From Paenalkalicoccus suaedae (GTDB lineage Bacteria; Bacillota; Bacilli; Bacillales; Salisediminibacteriaceae), in the NCBI RefSeq assembly GCF_006965545.2, contig NZ_CP041372.2:2728001-2792000 (forward strand): DNA of 64,000 nt, read 5' to 3'. Shown one piece after another: positions 15,261 to 24,431 of the stretch. The notes beneath the pieces were generated by a model. The model did not search any database. It had not been told where the DNA came from and saw only the letters and a program-made list of their open reading frames with translations. Position 1 is the first letter of the stretch. Every line of letters starts with the position of its first letter. Position numbers and translations under genes: made by a program.

Positions 15261-15455
15261 TTATGTTCCGCATTTTAAAGTTATGTTCCTGATTCTGTTT
15301 TTATGTTCCCCATTTTAATTTTATGTTCCTAATTTAAAAGTTATGGACTTCTTCCTTTTTTATGTTCCACATTCTAGAGTTATGTTCCTAATCCAAGATT
15401 TATGTTCCCCATTCTAATTTTATGTTCCTAATGGGGAAGTTATAAACTTCGTCCA
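15261..15455. repeat. 20-nt tract, keyword TTATGTTCC (second block)
   Basis: Ten consecutive units start at 15261, 15281 and every 20 bases to 15441 without a phase slip. Nine open TTATGTTCC, or TTATGGACTT as a variant; the last is TTATAAACTT. The remaining 11 bases vary. The 654-base spacer 14898-15551 contains these tracts and the terminator of the next gene and no gene I can support. Confidence 0.92.
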
Positions 15456-15504
15456 TCGTAAGCTTAGAATCCAACTCCAGTTCAAAACCACACCATATTT
15501 TCCT

Positions 15505-15541
15505 CCAAAAGAAAAACCCTTGATCTACAAGGGTTAAGATG
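15505..15541 (-). terminator. Terminator of the 15552 lipoprotein gene
   Basis: AACCCTTG (15515-15522) pairs with CAAGGGTT (15528-15535), with AAAAA before it on the plus strand. The hairpin and about 30 flanking bases are nearly the same as the terminator after tRNA-Ala at 16681-16708. Confidence 0.85.
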
Positions 15542-15551
15542 CTCTCTACTT

Positions 15552-15980
15552 CTATTCAATAAAAATCATGTCTACATCAATAATCTCTTCCTTCTGCTCA
15601 ACAATCTGAGCAATATCGTAATCAAGATAGACGATATCGTTTTCTTCAACATTCTCCAACTCTACAGTGTCACCCTCCAGGTTCTGAATAAGGAGGTCAT
15701 CAGTCCATTCGATTCTAACGGTCTTTTCCTCCGTAGTCATCGGACCACCTACATGCTCATCCCAATACTCTGTGTAAGGCTCACTAATGTTAAGGACGAC
15801 AAAGTTATTCTCCACAAGTCTAAATTCCGCTTCGAGTGGATGATCCATCGTGGTAAGCACAGTTGTATTCTCTGTATCACCCTCCTGGCCATTTACCATT
15901 TCTTGCGAATCATTTCCACAGCCTATTAACAGAAAAGATAGGGGGCTAGTTAGAGCTATAGTGAGTAATGTTTTTTGCAT
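15552..15980 (-). CDS. Acidic lipoprotein, function unknown
   Basis: 142 residues. The N-terminus is a lipoprotein signal with lipobox LIGC (C21), then a Ser/Glu/Asn/Thr-rich linker (GQEGDTENTT) and a beta-rich acidic domain (FRLVENNFVVLNISEPY, TVRIEWTDDLLIQNL, DIVYLDYDIAQIV). It should be anchored to the outer face of the membrane. No family is recognised. ATG 15980 follows AGGAGGAT. It follows the 16068 gene in the same direction after an 87-base gap; both lie between two copies of the same terminator (see findings). Confidence 0.75.
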   Translation of the reverse strand: MQKTLLTIALTSPLSFLLIGCGNDSQEMVNGQEGDTENTTVLTTMDHPLEAEFRLVENNFVVLNISEPYTEYWDEHVGGPMTTEEKTVRIEWTDDLLIQNLEGDTVELENVEENDIVYLDYDIAQIVEQKEEIIDVDMIFIE

Positions 15981-16067
15981 AAAGATCCTCCTGAATAGAT
16001 TAGTAGTATTATGCTTAAGAGTTAATAATTAGTTTAATTATACCTCTAATATGTTTTAATTTCTTTA

Positions 16068-16628
16068 CTAAAGCTTACTTACTAACTCCTCAACCTCGCC
16101 TAAAAGTACGTTATATTCATTCCAAAATACCTGATATTGACCTTCAAAAAGCTCTACATCCGCTGCGCACTTGGGTTGATTATCGAAAAACTTTTTTGCT
16201 TCTTTAGCAAAGGTATAAATCTCATTAGCGTAATCCTTAAGAGAAAGTTCGACATGGTGGTATGGCAATTCCTCTTCCCCATCATCTTTATGAAAATGTG
16301 ATAGCTTTACTTTATCACTCATATGATGAACGTGAAATCCTATATTTATTGGACAGAAGAGCATAAAGCATCCGCAGTGAAAAAGAAGTGCTTCTTCCTT
16401 TTCTATCTCTACTGGATAATAATCTGGAACAGTTTCTCGAGGGAAATCCATCACTACACTTCGAAGGAGACTAAGTGCAGATTCATTTAAATTCCACTCT
16501 CCATCTGACGGTTCCACTAAAACTGTCTCGCAGATTCGAAGATAGACTTCACCATGAGAACACAAATCTGCATTAGGATCACCTTGCCAAAATGGATGAG
16601 AGAACTTCAACTCAAACTCTTTAGCCAT
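16068..16628 (-). CDS. Conserved-looking cytosolic protein, function unknown
   Basis: 186 residues with no signal peptide or membrane segment. Visible features: acidic composition, FHCGCFMLFCPI (three Cys in a hydrophobic strand, about 83-91), several His (HVHHMSDK, HFHKDDGEEELPYHHVEL) and a helical C-terminus ending LLGEVEELVSKL. The Cys/His spacing could bind metal, but no known site is matched. The ribosome site is weak (GTGAAAGGTT). It could be an immunity- or effector-associated protein of a small island beside tRNA-Ala, but that is only context. Confidence 0.65.
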   Translation of the reverse strand: MAKEFELKFSHPFWQGDPNADLCSHGEVYLRICETVLVEPSDGEWNLNESALSLLRSVVMDFPRETVPDYYPVEIEKEEALLFHCGCFMLFCPINIGFHVHHMSDKVKLSHFHKDDGEEELPYHHVELSLKDYANEIYTFAKEAKKFFDNQPKCAADVELFEGQYQVFWNEYNVLLGEVEELVSKL

Positions 16629-16680
16629 AACCTTTCACCGTCCTCATAACGTAATAAAAACCACCCTATTTTCCTCAAAA

Positions 16681-16710
16681 AGAAAAACCCTTGATCTCTG
16701 CAAGGGTTTA
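16681..16710 (-). terminator. Terminator of tRNA-Ala(GGC)
   Basis: AACCCTTG (16686-16693) pairs with CAAGGGTT (16701-16708); A-rich plus-strand flank. It lies 12 bases past the tRNA 3' end on the minus strand. Confidence 0.85.
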
Positions 16711-16722
16711 AGATGTTATGTA

Positions 16723-16797
16723 TGGTGGAGCATAGGGGATTTGAACCCCTGACCTTCACACTGCCAGTGTGACATTCTCCCGCTGAACTAATGCCCC
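16723..16797 (-). tRNA. tRNA-Ala (anticodon GGC)
   Basis: 75 bases with encoded CCA. Acceptor GGGGCAT/ATGCTCC, anticodon stem TCACA/TGTGA with loop CTGGCAG, T-arm GGTTCAAATCC. It stands alone here, as tRNA-Ala(GGC) does near this region in B. subtilis. Confidence 0.95.
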
Positions 16798-16955
16798 TAA
16801 AAAATGATGAATAAAATGTACCAGGCGATTCCGGCAATGACGCCCACAACGAGGCCTGAGAGGACATTTTCCTTCATGAATTTTTTATGCTTAATATAGT
16901 CAAAAATCGTCCATCCAATAAACATCGTACACGCAAAAATAAATGCCTCTATCAT
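16797..16955 (-). CDS. Small two-span membrane protein
   Basis: 52 residues: a first membrane helix (IEAFIFACTMFIGWTIFDYI), a short basic loop (KHKKFMKEN) and a second helix (VLSGLVVGVIAGIAWYILFI). ATG 16955 has GGAGGG nine bases upstream; a longer frame starting at 16979 places the ribosome site inside the gene. The stop codon overlaps the first base of tRNA-Ala, so the tRNA is probably cotranscribed with it. No family is recognised. Confidence 0.7.
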   Translation of the reverse strand: MIEAFIFACTMFIGWTIFDYIKHKKFMKENVLSGLVVGVIAGIAWYILFIIF

Positions 16956-17064
16956 GTCGAAAATCCCTCCAGATTTCATCTTACCAAATTATTCTGCAAA
17001 AGGGAAGATGATGTATGAGCCGCTTTCAAACCGCCGATACTAGAGAGGCTGGAGGTGACAGCTC

Positions 17065-17817
17065 GTGTATCGAGATCTGTTTTTTGCCGAGCTTTACGCT
17101 CATAAATGGATGGTGATTAGACTTAGCGTCATGGTCCTTTTTTTTATCTGTTTAGCAGGACTATCTGTTTATTTAATGGAGCCAGAGAGCTTTCCAACTA
17201 TACCAGATGGGATGTGGTGGGCGTTTGTCACCATCACAACAGTTGGCTATGGAGATCTCGTGCCAGTTACTCAAGGCGGCAGACTAATAGCAGTTTTACT
17301 TATGCTAACAGGTATTGCACTGTTCTCCTTTTTTCTCGCCAATGCATCGGTACTATCTGTTGTTGCTAAAGAAGAATTACAGCAAGGGAAGGGTTATATG
17401 AAATCAGCGCCTGCACTACTCATAATTGGCTGGAATGAACGAACGCACTATGTCATTCAACACGCCAAACAACGACCAATCGTGATCATTGATGACACAT
17501 TATCAGCGCTCCAACAATCGTCTCCATCTATCCGGTACATAAGGGGAAACCCTTGCCTAGACGACACGTTGCTCCGAGCGAATATAAAAGAAGCCGCAAA
17601 GGTGATCATCACGGCTAATCTTCACATTGCGCACAACATCGCGGATGCCACGAGCATTTTAACATTAATCTCGATCAAAGCTCTTCATCCGAAAGCATTT
17701 GTTGTTGTAGAAGTCATCTCAAGCGCGCAAGAAATTCACGCGGTTCGCGCTGGAGCTGATCAAGTCATTGTGTTGAGCTCAAAAATCGGCGAGTATTTAA
17801 CGGAGTCTTTGCTTTAG
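17065..17817 (+). CDS. yugO: Potassium channel with RCK-like domain
   Basis: 250 residues. Two membrane helices flank a pore loop with the K+ selectivity filter TVGYGD at 59-64 (TITTVGYGDLVPVT). The cytosolic part (about 112-250) is a TrkA-N/RCK fold (ALLIIGWNERTHYVI, IVIIDDT, KVIITANLHIAHNIADATSIL) but without a classic GxGxxG turn. B. subtilis YugO is the K+ channel of biofilm electrical signalling; this copy is shorter (about 330 there), lacking the extra C-terminal part. GTG 17065 follows GGAGGTGA. It converges on yugN with a four-base overlap of the 3' ends. Confidence 0.87.
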   Translation: MYRDLFFAELYAHKWMVIRLSVMVLFFICLAGLSVYLMEPESFPTIPDGMWWAFVTITTVGYGDLVPVTQGGRLIAVLLMLTGIALFSFFLANASVLSVVAKEELQQGKGYMKSAPALLIIGWNERTHYVIQHAKQRPIVIIDDTLSALQQSSPSIRYIRGNPCLDDTLLRANIKEAAKVIITANLHIAHNIADATSILTLISIKALHPKAFVVVEVISSAQEIHAVRAGADQVIVLSSKIGEYLTESLL

Positions 17818-18215
17818 TGGAGAATGGCCGTCTCCGCTTCTTTTAGCTTCGCCTTTCCTGCCTCGACATAGGATTCTGGGAACGCGCCATCCTTGTTCTT
17901 CGGCTCCGAGAATTGATTTAATAAGGGATTTGGATCCTGCGCAAAGTCATCTAACCCATCCTGATATTCGTGGTTTAGTAAGAATGGCTCCCCAATCTCG
18001 ACGTGTGCATGAGAGGAGCTGATATCCTCCTCTCCCTTTGCTTTAAATGGAATCCGCACGTATAAATATGTTCCATGCGCCTCTAGCTGGTGATCCATGT
18101 ATCCATGATCGTAGTCCCAGCCTCCCCCAAGCTCAAATCCCACCGGCTCCAAGCATGAGCGCAATTCCTTCATCGTCATCGATTTACCCGTCATCTCACT
18201 ACTCAACATGATCAT
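17814..18215 (-). CDS. yugN: YugN-like family protein
   Basis: 133 residues, soluble. Identified as YugN from the pattern GFELGGGWDYDHGYMDH, YLYVRIPF and DDFAQDPNPLLNQFSEPKN together with its position between yugO and pgi, which is the B. subtilis order. Its biochemical role is unknown. The start at 18215 lies behind AAAGGTGG. Its stop overlaps the yugO stop by four bases on the opposite strand. Confidence 0.83.
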   Translation of the reverse strand: MIMLSSEMTGKSMTMKELRSCLEPVGFELGGGWDYDHGYMDHQLEAHGTYLYVRIPFKAKGEEDISSSHAHVEIGEPFLLNHEYQDGLDDFAQDPNPLLNQFSEPKNKDGAFPESYVEAGKAKLKEAETAILH

Positions 18216-18388
18216 TTACCTAACCACCTTTTTTACGTAGTGTAAGCAAGTAGCAGGTAATTATACGAGCGCTTTGTCTAAGTTCAATGCTATTTCTCGA
18301 CCGTTCCGCGTTTGTTTCGGCAACTTGCACGTTCCTTCTCCCACTTTACGAGTTACTTCTTTTTTACACCTTACTTCCTCCCCAAATA

Positions 18389-18421
18389 AAAACCCTCTCC
18401 AACCACAATCGGCTGAAGAGG
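18389..18421 (-). terminator. Terminator of pgi
   Basis: CCTCT/AGAGG (18394-18398 with 18417-18421) with an inner CAACC/GGCTG stem, and A5 on the plus strand upstream. The 219-base gap 18216-18434 holds nothing else clear. Confidence 0.7.
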
Positions 18422-18434
18422 ATAGTCTGTTTCC

Positions 18435-19784
18435 TTATTTACCTGTTAATCGCTTTTCAAGCTCTGCTTTTTCTGCTTCAAAGCCAGGCTTTCCTAGTAG
18501 CGCAAACATGTTGCGCTTGTAATCTTCTACTCCTGGCTGATCAAATGGATTTACACCTAGTAAATATCCGCTCACCGCACATGCTTTCTCAAAGAAGTAA
18601 ATGAGATATCCGAAGTGATACTCTGTTAGCTCAGGAATTTCTAAAATGATATTCGGTACGCCACCGTCAAGGTGCGCAAGTAACGTTCCTTGATACGCCT
18701 TGTCGTTAACGAAGCCCATGGACTTACCAGCTAGGTAGTTTAGTCCGTCAAGGTCTTGTGCCGCTTCCTCAATCGTCATAGACTCCTTCTCGTTTGTTAC
18801 GTGAAGAACGGTCTCGAATAAATCACGACGTCCATCCTGCACGTATTGGCCAAGGGAGTGCAGATCCGTTGAGAAGTCCGCTGCTGCTGGGAAAATACCT
18901 TTGCCGTCTTTCCCTTCAGACTCGCCGTAAAGCTGCTTCCACCACTCTCCTACATAGTGTAGCGCTGGCTCATAGTTCACCATAAGCTCAATTGTCTTTC
19001 CTTTGTTATAAAGAGCATTACGAACCGCAGCATACTGATACGTTTCGTTCGTTGCTAAGTCGCTGTCTGCACTCGCCTCGCGCGCTGCGGCTGCCCCTTG
19101 CATCATGCTCTCAATGTCTAGACCAGCCGCTGCGATTGGAAGTAGTCCAACTGCAGTAAAGATCGAGAAGCGTCCACCTACATCATCAGGAATAACAAAC
19201 GACTCGTAGCCTTCCTCTGTTGCAAGCTGCTTTAATGCTCCGCGCGCTTTATCAGTTGTCGCATAAATGCGCTTGCGAGCTTCTTCTACCCCATATTTCT
19301 TCTCGATGTAGTCACGGAAAATACGGAAAGCGATCGCAGGCTCCGTTGTCGTACCTGATTTAGAGATAACGTTAATCGATACGTCTTTCCCCTCGATTGC
19401 TTCTAGTAAATGCTTTGCGTACGTAGAGCTAATGTTGTTTCCTACATAAAAGATTTGAGGCGTTTTGCGCTGCTCGCCTGATAGCTCGTTATAGAACGTG
19501 TGAGTTAAAGCCTCGATCGCCGCACGCGCGCCTAAGTAAGAGCCACCGATTCCGATAACAAGTAGCACATCCGAGTCAGACTTAATCTTTTCTGCGGATT
19601 TTTGAATACGGTTGAACTCCTCTTTGTCGTAGTTTACAGGCAGGTCAATCCAGCCTAAGAAGTCGTTGCCAGCACCAGTACCGTTATGTAGCGCATCGTG
19701 AGCCTTTGTAACGGCATCCTGCAAATTCGTTACCTCGTGCTCCTTTAAAAGTGTGTTTGAATAGTCGAGTTTAATCGTACTCAT
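18435..19784 (-). CDS. pgi: Glucose-6-phosphate isomerase
   Basis: 449 residues; interconverts glucose-6-P and fructose-6-P in the cytosol. Seen: [17 protein letters not shown] (sugar-phosphate loop), SKSGTTTEP (phosphate binding), [17 protein letters not shown] (PGI signature 1) and [18 protein letters not shown] (signature 2). Length matches the short Bacillus type. ATG 19784 follows GGAGGAGA. It has its own terminator. Confidence 0.97.
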   Translation of the reverse strand: MSTIKLDYSNTLLKEHEVTNLQDAVTKAHDALHNGTGAGNDFLGWIDLPVNYDKEEFNRIQKSAEKIKSDSDVLLVIGIGGSYLGARAAIEALTHTFYNELSGEQRKTPQIFYVGNNISSTYAKHLLEAIEGKDVSINVISKSGTTTEPAIAFRIFRDYIEKKYGVEEARKRIYATTDKARGALKQLATEEGYESFVIPDDVGGRFSIFTAVGLLPIAAAGLDIESMMQGAAAAREASADSDLATNETYQYAAVRNALYNKGKTIELMVNYEPALHYVGEWWKQLYGESEGKDGKGIFPAAADFSTDLHSLGQYVQDGRRDLFETVLHVTNEKESMTIEEAAQDLDGLNYLAGKSMGFVNDKAYQGTLLAHLDGGVPNIILEIPELTEYHFGYLIYFFEKACAVSGYLLGVNPFDQPGVEDYKRNMFALLGKPGFEAEKAELEKRLTGK

Positions 19785-19898
19785 CTAATCTCCTCCAGTA
19801 AGTTCATATTCATTCCATCTTCCACTTTATAAAATAGCCTGCAAAGAATCAAGCAATACTCGCATGTAACCGCTTCAATACGCAGATAATCGTAATAA

Positions 19899-19938
19899 AC
19901 GGCTATAGCTGCCCCAATATTTGGGACAGCTATAGCGA
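19899..19938 (-). terminator. Strong hairpin downstream of yugJ
   Basis: GCTATAGCTG (19902-19911) pairs with CAGCTATAGC (19927-19936), extended inward by CCCAA/TTGGG. The U tract beyond it is weak (CCGUUUAUUACG), so termination may be partial. Confidence 0.6.
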
Positions 19939-19943
19939 TTAAC

Positions 19944-21110
19944 TTAGAGCGATGCCTGAAGAATTGCTTCGACATCTTTTTTGTGTAGTTGATTAAAGTT
20001 ACCAAATGGTCCACGTGCCATCGCTTTTTCAGCCATCGAATCGATTTGACTATCATCAATGTCATAATCCGCTAACTTAGACGGAGCACCTAAGCTCTGC
20101 CAGAAGTCTGCAAGCGCGTTAATACCAGTATCTGCAAGCTCCTCGTCAGACTTGCCTGCCGGGTCAATATCAAACACACGAGTCGCTAACTGAACAAGCT
20201 TACGTTGTCCAAGCTCCTTGTGGTAACGAAGCCATTCAGGGAACAGAATCGCTAGTCCGCCCGCGTGCGGTATATCATACACAGCGGATACAGCGTGCTC
20301 GATGTTATGAGACGCCCAGTCGCCGCGCGTACCCATCTGTAGCGTACCGTTTAATGCAATCGTACCTGCGTATAAAATCGTTTCACGACGAGCAAGGTCG
20401 TCCAAATTCTCGACAAGCCCTGGCCCAGCATCAATGACTGTCTTTAGCACAGCCTCACACATGCGCTCTTGCAATGGCGTATTGTCCTGCTGGTGAAAAT
20501 ATTGTTCTAACACGTGTGTCATCATATCGACGATTCCATAAATCGTCTGATCCTTTGGCACACTTAGCGTATTTTTAGGGTCTAAAATGGAGAACGTAGG
20601 GAATGTAAGTGGGCTCCCCCATCCGTACTTCTCGTGCGTTTCCCAATTTGTAATAACGGATCCAGAGTTCATCTCCGAACCAGTTGCCGCAAGCGTAAGG
20701 ATTGTTCCAAACGGTAATGCCGCTTCAACAGGGGCTTTTTTCGTAATAAGATCCCATGCATCCCCTTCATACTTCGCTCCAGCAGCAATCGCCTTCGTAC
20801 AATCGATCACCGATCCGCCACCAACAGCTAAAAGCACATCAATATCATGCTCTTTACTTAGCTCAACGCCTTTTCTAACCGTTGATAGTCGTGGATTCGG
20901 CTCCACTCCTGCAAGCTCATGTACAGTAAAATCATTATTTGTAAGTAATGTCGTTACTTGATCATAAAGACCATTCTTTTTAATACTTCCTCCGCCATAT
21001 ACAAGTAATACTCTCTTGCCAAGCGGCTTAAGTTGATTGATTAATTGCTCCTCTACCTGATCCTGTCCAAAAATTAATTTAGTTGGATTTTGATAAATAA
21101 AATTATCCAA
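19944..21110 (-). CDS. yugJ: Iron-containing NAD(P)H-dependent alcohol (butanol) dehydrogenase
   Basis: 388 residues, group III alcohol dehydrogenase of the BdhA/YugJ/YugK type. Seen: [45 protein letters not shown] (nucleotide loop), [39 protein letters not shown] with the metal-binding His residues. Start choice: an in-frame ATG exists 18 bases upstream, but AAAGGAG lies within the codons that would follow it, so TTG 21110 is the likelier start and gives the family length. Position after pgi fits B. subtilis yugJ/yugK. Confidence 0.88.
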   Translation of the reverse strand: MDNFIYQNPTKLIFGQDQVEEQLINQLKPLGKRVLLVYGGGSIKKNGLYDQVTTLLTNNDFTVHELAGVEPNPRLSTVRKGVELSKEHDIDVLLAVGGGSVIDCTKAIAAGAKYEGDAWDLITKKAPVEAALPFGTILTLAATGSEMNSGSVITNWETHEKYGWGSPLTFPTFSILDPKNTLSVPKDQTIYGIVDMMTHVLEQYFHQQDNTPLQERMCEAVLKTVIDAGPGLVENLDDLARRETILYAGTIALNGTLQMGTRGDWASHNIEHAVSAVYDIPHAGGLAILFPEWLRYHKELGQRKLVQLATRVFDIDPAGKSDEELADTGINALADFWQSLGAPSKLADYDIDDSQIDSMAEKAMARGPFGNFNQLHKKDVEAILQASL

Positions 21111-21283
21111 TTCAATCGCTCCTTTCATCCACGTACGAGTTCATTATTGCCTTTTTCTTTTGAAAATGCAAAGAAAGAGGTTTTTCCAGTTTTCTCTTCG
21201 TATGAGAAAGTCGCTCTAGAACAAGCTATGAACAGAAGCCTTGTGCTTCGGATTTGTATGTATGTAAAGGAGGTGAGAGGAAC

Positions 21284-21514
21284 ATGAACGGTCTTCAAAA
21301 AACGGCGCTTACATTGGTGATCATCGGAGCAATTAACTGGGGTCTTATCGGCTTTTTCCGTTTTGATTTAGTTGCTGCGATCTTCGGCGGTCAAGCGGCT
21401 GGTCTATCTAGGTTCATTTATGCTCTCGTTGGTTTAGCAGGTCTTTACTGTATCTCCTTATTATTTAAACCCTCTGAGGAGTACGAAGAAATCCCCGAAC
21501 CACAGCGTACGTAA
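21284..21514 (+). CDS. yuzA: DUF378 small membrane protein YuzA
   Basis: 76 residues with two membrane spans: LTLVIIGAINWGLIGFF (the INWGL motif of DUF378) and LSRFIYALVGLAGLYCISLL. Role unknown. ATG 21284 follows AAAGGAGGTGA. Position between yugJ and yugI matches B. subtilis. The 76-residue length compares with about 78 in the family. Confidence 0.88.
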   Translation: MNGLQKTALTLVIIGAINWGLIGFFRFDLVAAIFGGQAAGLSRFIYALVGLAGLYCISLLFKPSEEYEEIPEPQRT

Positions 21515-21767
21515 AAACATGACTGCACTCGTGCAGCATGCATCATCCCTCGCAACACCATGCGGTAGCCTTTGTTGCTACCGCCCCTCTACATAATGTA
21601 GTAAGTATTAAAAGCGTTGGTGTGCTGCTTTTCACTTTTTGGCATGTGGTTTGAGCATCCTGCCACCACGTTTGTTCCGTTTACCCACGAACCGCCCTTA
21701 ACCTGCTGGCACTTAGTTCACCTAGCTCCCTTGACTTTAGCTAGTCTCCTAATTCATCTCCAGTTTT

Positions 21768-21885
21768 TCACAACTTGCTCTCTTTTTTGCACAAACACAG
21801 ATATTTTTAGCACACCCTCTCCTCGATTTTGCACCACACCTTCTCTTTTCGTCACGCCCCCGCCCCAATTGTACACAAAGCCACA
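21768..21885. repeat. 20-21-nt tract, keyword (T)GCAC
   Basis: TCACAA, TGCACAA, AGCACA, TGCACC, GTCACG and GTACAC anchors start at about 21768, 21789, 21810, 21831, 21851 and 21871, i.e. 20-21 apart, with C/T-rich filling. A tract with the same anchors is at 46721-46790. It lies between yuzA and the yugI terminator; the 496-base spacer has no gene I can support. Confidence 0.75.
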
Positions 21886-21925
21886 ATTACTAAAAACCAC
21901 CTCTTACAAAAATCCCCCTAAACGC

Positions 21926-21957
21926 AAAAAAAGCTCCCCCGATAAACTCGGGAGAGC
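21926..21957 (-). terminator. Terminator of yugI
   Basis: GCTCCCCCGA (21933-21942) pairs with TCGGGAGAGC (21948-21957), with A7 on the plus strand. A second perfect hairpin GACGATAC/GTATCGTC lies just inside at 21962-21980. Confidence 0.88.
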
Positions 21958-22010
21958 TCGTGACGATACTGCGTATCGTCGTGTAGATCGTTTTTAAGGA
22001 AAGAACAGTA

Positions 22011-22454
22011 TTACTTTTTGATGCGCTTGTTTAGATCAGCTTGGATCTCGTTAGACTGCTTCAACCATTCTTTTAGCTTGTCTTCTAGAGTGTTGAATCC
22101 TTGAGCTTGACCTTGCTGAGAGTTGCCTTGTGGACGCTTACCGCCGCCACCAGCTCCTCCACGGTTGCCACCGCCGCCTTGTGGGCGTGGGCGCTCAGTG
22201 CGCTCAGGCTTTGGTTGAGTCTCTTTAATAGATAGAGAAATCTTACCAGACTCAGCGTCTACAGAAAGAATCTTTACCTTTACTTCATCCCCAACGGATA
22301 GCTCATCGTTAATATCTTTAACGTAACCGTGAGCTACGTGAGAGATGTGTACGAGACCTTGCTTTTGGCTGTCTAATGCAACAAATGCACCGAAAGGTTT
22401 AATTCCTGTTACTTTTCCTTCAACGATAGTTCCTACTTCGTATTGACCTGACAT
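22011..22454 (-). CDS. yugI: S1-domain RNA-binding general stress protein (GSP13)
   Basis: 147 residues. Residues 5-72 form an S1 RNA-binding domain (VGTIVEGKVTGIKPFGAFVAL, GLVHISHVAHGYVKD, GDEVKVKILSVDAESGKISLSI). The rest is a Gly/Arg/Gln-rich flexible tail (GGGGNRGGAGGGG) followed by a charged helix (LEDKLKEWLKQSNEIQADLN). B. subtilis YugI is a sigma-B and cold-induced ribosome-associated protein. It is longer here (about 130 there) because of the Gly-rich tail. Confidence 0.93.
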   Translation of the reverse strand: MSGQYEVGTIVEGKVTGIKPFGAFVALDSQKQGLVHISHVAHGYVKDINDELSVGDEVKVKILSVDAESGKISLSIKETQPKPERTERPRPQGGGGNRGGAGGGGKRPQGNSQQGQAQGFNTLEDKLKEWLKQSNEIQADLNKRIKK

Positions 22455-22544
22455 GAAAACAACTCCTAATTATTTATTAACTGTGTAATTATAACACAGG
22501 AATCTTAGAATGACAAAGCAATAAATAGGGAGTTAAAAAACTTT

Positions 22545-23729
22545 TTATTTATCTAAGCTTTTCACAAATGCTGCAATGCGTTCTACCGCGATTTCTAGCT
22601 GTGACATAGACGCTGCGTACGAGCATCTAATATGTCCTTCTCCACCTTCTCCAAAAACATGTCCAGGCACTACCGCTACACGTTGCTCAAGCAACAATCG
22701 CTCGGCGAATTCCTCGGAGCTTAGCCCTGTAGATCGAATCGATGGGAATGCGTAAAACGCACCACCTGGAGTATGACAGCTTAATCCCGCTTCACGCAAC
22801 GACTTCACAAAAAAGTTACGTCGCTGTCGATAGCTCGTAATCATTTCATCCATTTCTACTTGGCCGTTTGTCATCGCCTCAAGCGCGGCATACTGCGCCA
22901 TCGTAGACGCACACATCATTGAATACTGATGAATCTTAAGCATCGCCTTCGCATATTCCTCTGGCGCTGCTACATATCCCACGCGCCAACCAGTCATTGC
23001 AAACGATTTAGAAAAACCGGAAATCAGAATCGTCCGCTCCCATAAGCCATCGATCGCTGCCGTACTTACGTGTCCCTCATCGTATGAAAGCTCCGCGTAA
23101 ATCTCATCGGAAAAGACAACTAAGTCATGTTTAATTAATAAGTGAGAAAGGTCTTCTAACGATTTTCTTCCCATAACGGCACCAGTCGGATTGTTTGGGA
23201 AAGATAGCATGATTGCCTTCGTCTTATCCGTCAAACGTGACTCGATATCTGCTACGCTGACTTCAAAATTATTTTGCATCGACGTAGGTACTGGCACTGG
23301 CGTTGCTCCAGCAAGCTTTACGAGCGGAGCATAAGAGACAAAGCATGGCTCTACGATTAAAATCTCATCGCCTGGATCTAAGACTGCGCGAATCGCAAGG
23401 TCAATTCCCTCACTCGCACCGACTGTCACAACAATCTCCGATGCGGGATCGTAAGTTGTATTAAAGCGCGTGTCTAAATACGTTGCAATCGCCTCACGTA
23501 GCTCCATTATCCCGGCATTTGCCGTGTAAGCCGTCATCCCACGCTCTAACGAGTGGATACTCGCTTCACGGACGTTCCATGGCGTGACAAAATCAGGCTC
23601 CCCAACGCCTAACGAGATAATATTATCCATCGAAGACGCTAAGTCAAAGAATCGTCTAATTCCTGACGGCTCAATGCTCGTTACCGCCTGGGACAGCTTG
23701 ACTCCATGATTCGTATTTGTCGTGGTCAT
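22545..23729 (-). CDS. alaT: Class I/II aminotransferase, alanine transaminase AlaT type
   Basis: 394 residues, fold-type I PLP aminotransferase. Seen: GVGEPDFVTPW, YTANAGIMELREAIA, FPNNPTGAV, FSDEIYAEL (Asp-x-x-Tyr), SGFSKSFAMTGWRVGY with the PLP Lys, and IRCSYAAS with the carboxylate-binding Arg. It overlaps the Lrp-type regulator by four bases, the arrangement of alaR-alaT in B. subtilis (yugG-yugH), where AlaT makes alanine from pyruvate and glutamate. Other substrates (Asp, aromatic) cannot be excluded on motifs alone. Confidence 0.88.
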   Translation of the reverse strand: MTTTNTNHGVKLSQAVTSIEPSGIRRFFDLASSMDNIISLGVGEPDFVTPWNVREASIHSLERGMTAYTANAGIMELREAIATYLDTRFNTTYDPASEIVVTVGASEGIDLAIRAVLDPGDEILIVEPCFVSYAPLVKLAGATPVPVPTSMQNNFEVSVADIESRLTDKTKAIMLSFPNNPTGAVMGRKSLEDLSHLLIKHDLVVFSDEIYAELSYDEGHVSTAAIDGLWERTILISGFSKSFAMTGWRVGYVAAPEEYAKAMLKIHQYSMMCASTMAQYAALEAMTNGQVEMDEMITSYRQRRNFFVKSLREAGLSCHTPGGAFYAFPSIRSTGLSSEEFAERLLLEQRVAVVPGHVFGEGGEGHIRCSYAASMSQLEIAVERIAAFVKSLDK

Positions 23730-24223
23730 GGTGACACCACCATTCGATGATCATCACCATCATCCTCTTTAAAAATAATTCCGTCATGCTTATACTGCTT
23801 TAGCTGAAAATGCGTTGTCGTTGAAATAACCGAGTCCAGTGTAGATAGCTTCTCCGAGACAAAATTCGCAATCTCCGACATCGTGCGGCCTTCAATTACA
23901 ACAGATAAGTCATACGTACCCGACATTAAATAGCACGCCTTCACCTCATGGAATCGGTAGATCCGCTCCGCTACTTCGTCAAAGCCAACCCCTCGTTTTG
24001 GCGTTACTTTGACATCAATCATCGCTGTTACCATTTCCGCTGCATCGAATTTCGTCCAGTCGATAATAGCCGAATAGCCTAAAATAATATGACGATCCTC
24101 TAAGCTCTTTAATAAAACTTTTACTTCATTTAACGGCATATCTAGCATCTTTGACATTTTCTCCGCTGCCATTCTGCCTTCTTTTTCTATTAATAATAGT
24201 AGCTCTTTTTCTTTATTAGTCAT
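23726..24223 (-). CDS. alaR: Lrp/AsnC-family regulator of alaT
   Basis: 165 residues. The N-terminal 50 residues are a helix-turn-helix (ELLLLIEKEGRMAAEKMSKMLDMPLNEVKVLLKSLE), then a strand linker (ILGYSAIIDW) and the RAM/effector domain (MVTAMIDVKVTPKRG, ERIYRFHEVKACYLMSGTYDLSVVIEG). First gene of the alaR-alaT pair; family members sense amino acids. ATG 24223 follows GCGGAGGGAA. Confidence 0.9.
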   Translation of the reverse strand: MTNKEKELLLLIEKEGRMAAEKMSKMLDMPLNEVKVLLKSLEDRHIILGYSAIIDWTKFDAAEMVTAMIDVKVTPKRGVGFDEVAERIYRFHEVKACYLMSGTYDLSVVIEGRTMSEIANFVSEKLSTLDSVISTTTHFQLKQYKHDGIIFKEDDGDDHRMVVSP

Positions 24224-24431
24224 TCTAATTCCCTCCGCAAAACAATTTCGACTTTTTCATTTATTCTACACGAGCAACGGGTGATATTCTAGACTCTTCC
24301 CCTCTTTTCCTCCTTAAGAATGAAAATGGTCTAGACAAACTGGCTTAAATTTGTCAGAATTTGAGTATGGGTGAAACTTATAGGAAAGAAAATCGTATCT
24401 ATAGGTAGACCCACTAAATGGAGGTTATAAC

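Noticed and set aside
15050-15455. TTATGTTCC tract as a CRISPR array
   Set aside because: The constant part is only about nine bases, the period is 20 nt, units are degenerate and there are no cas genes.
19865-19878. cre-like TGTAACCGCTTCAA upstream of pgi
   Set aside because: Two fixed positions of the consensus are missing; too weak to list.
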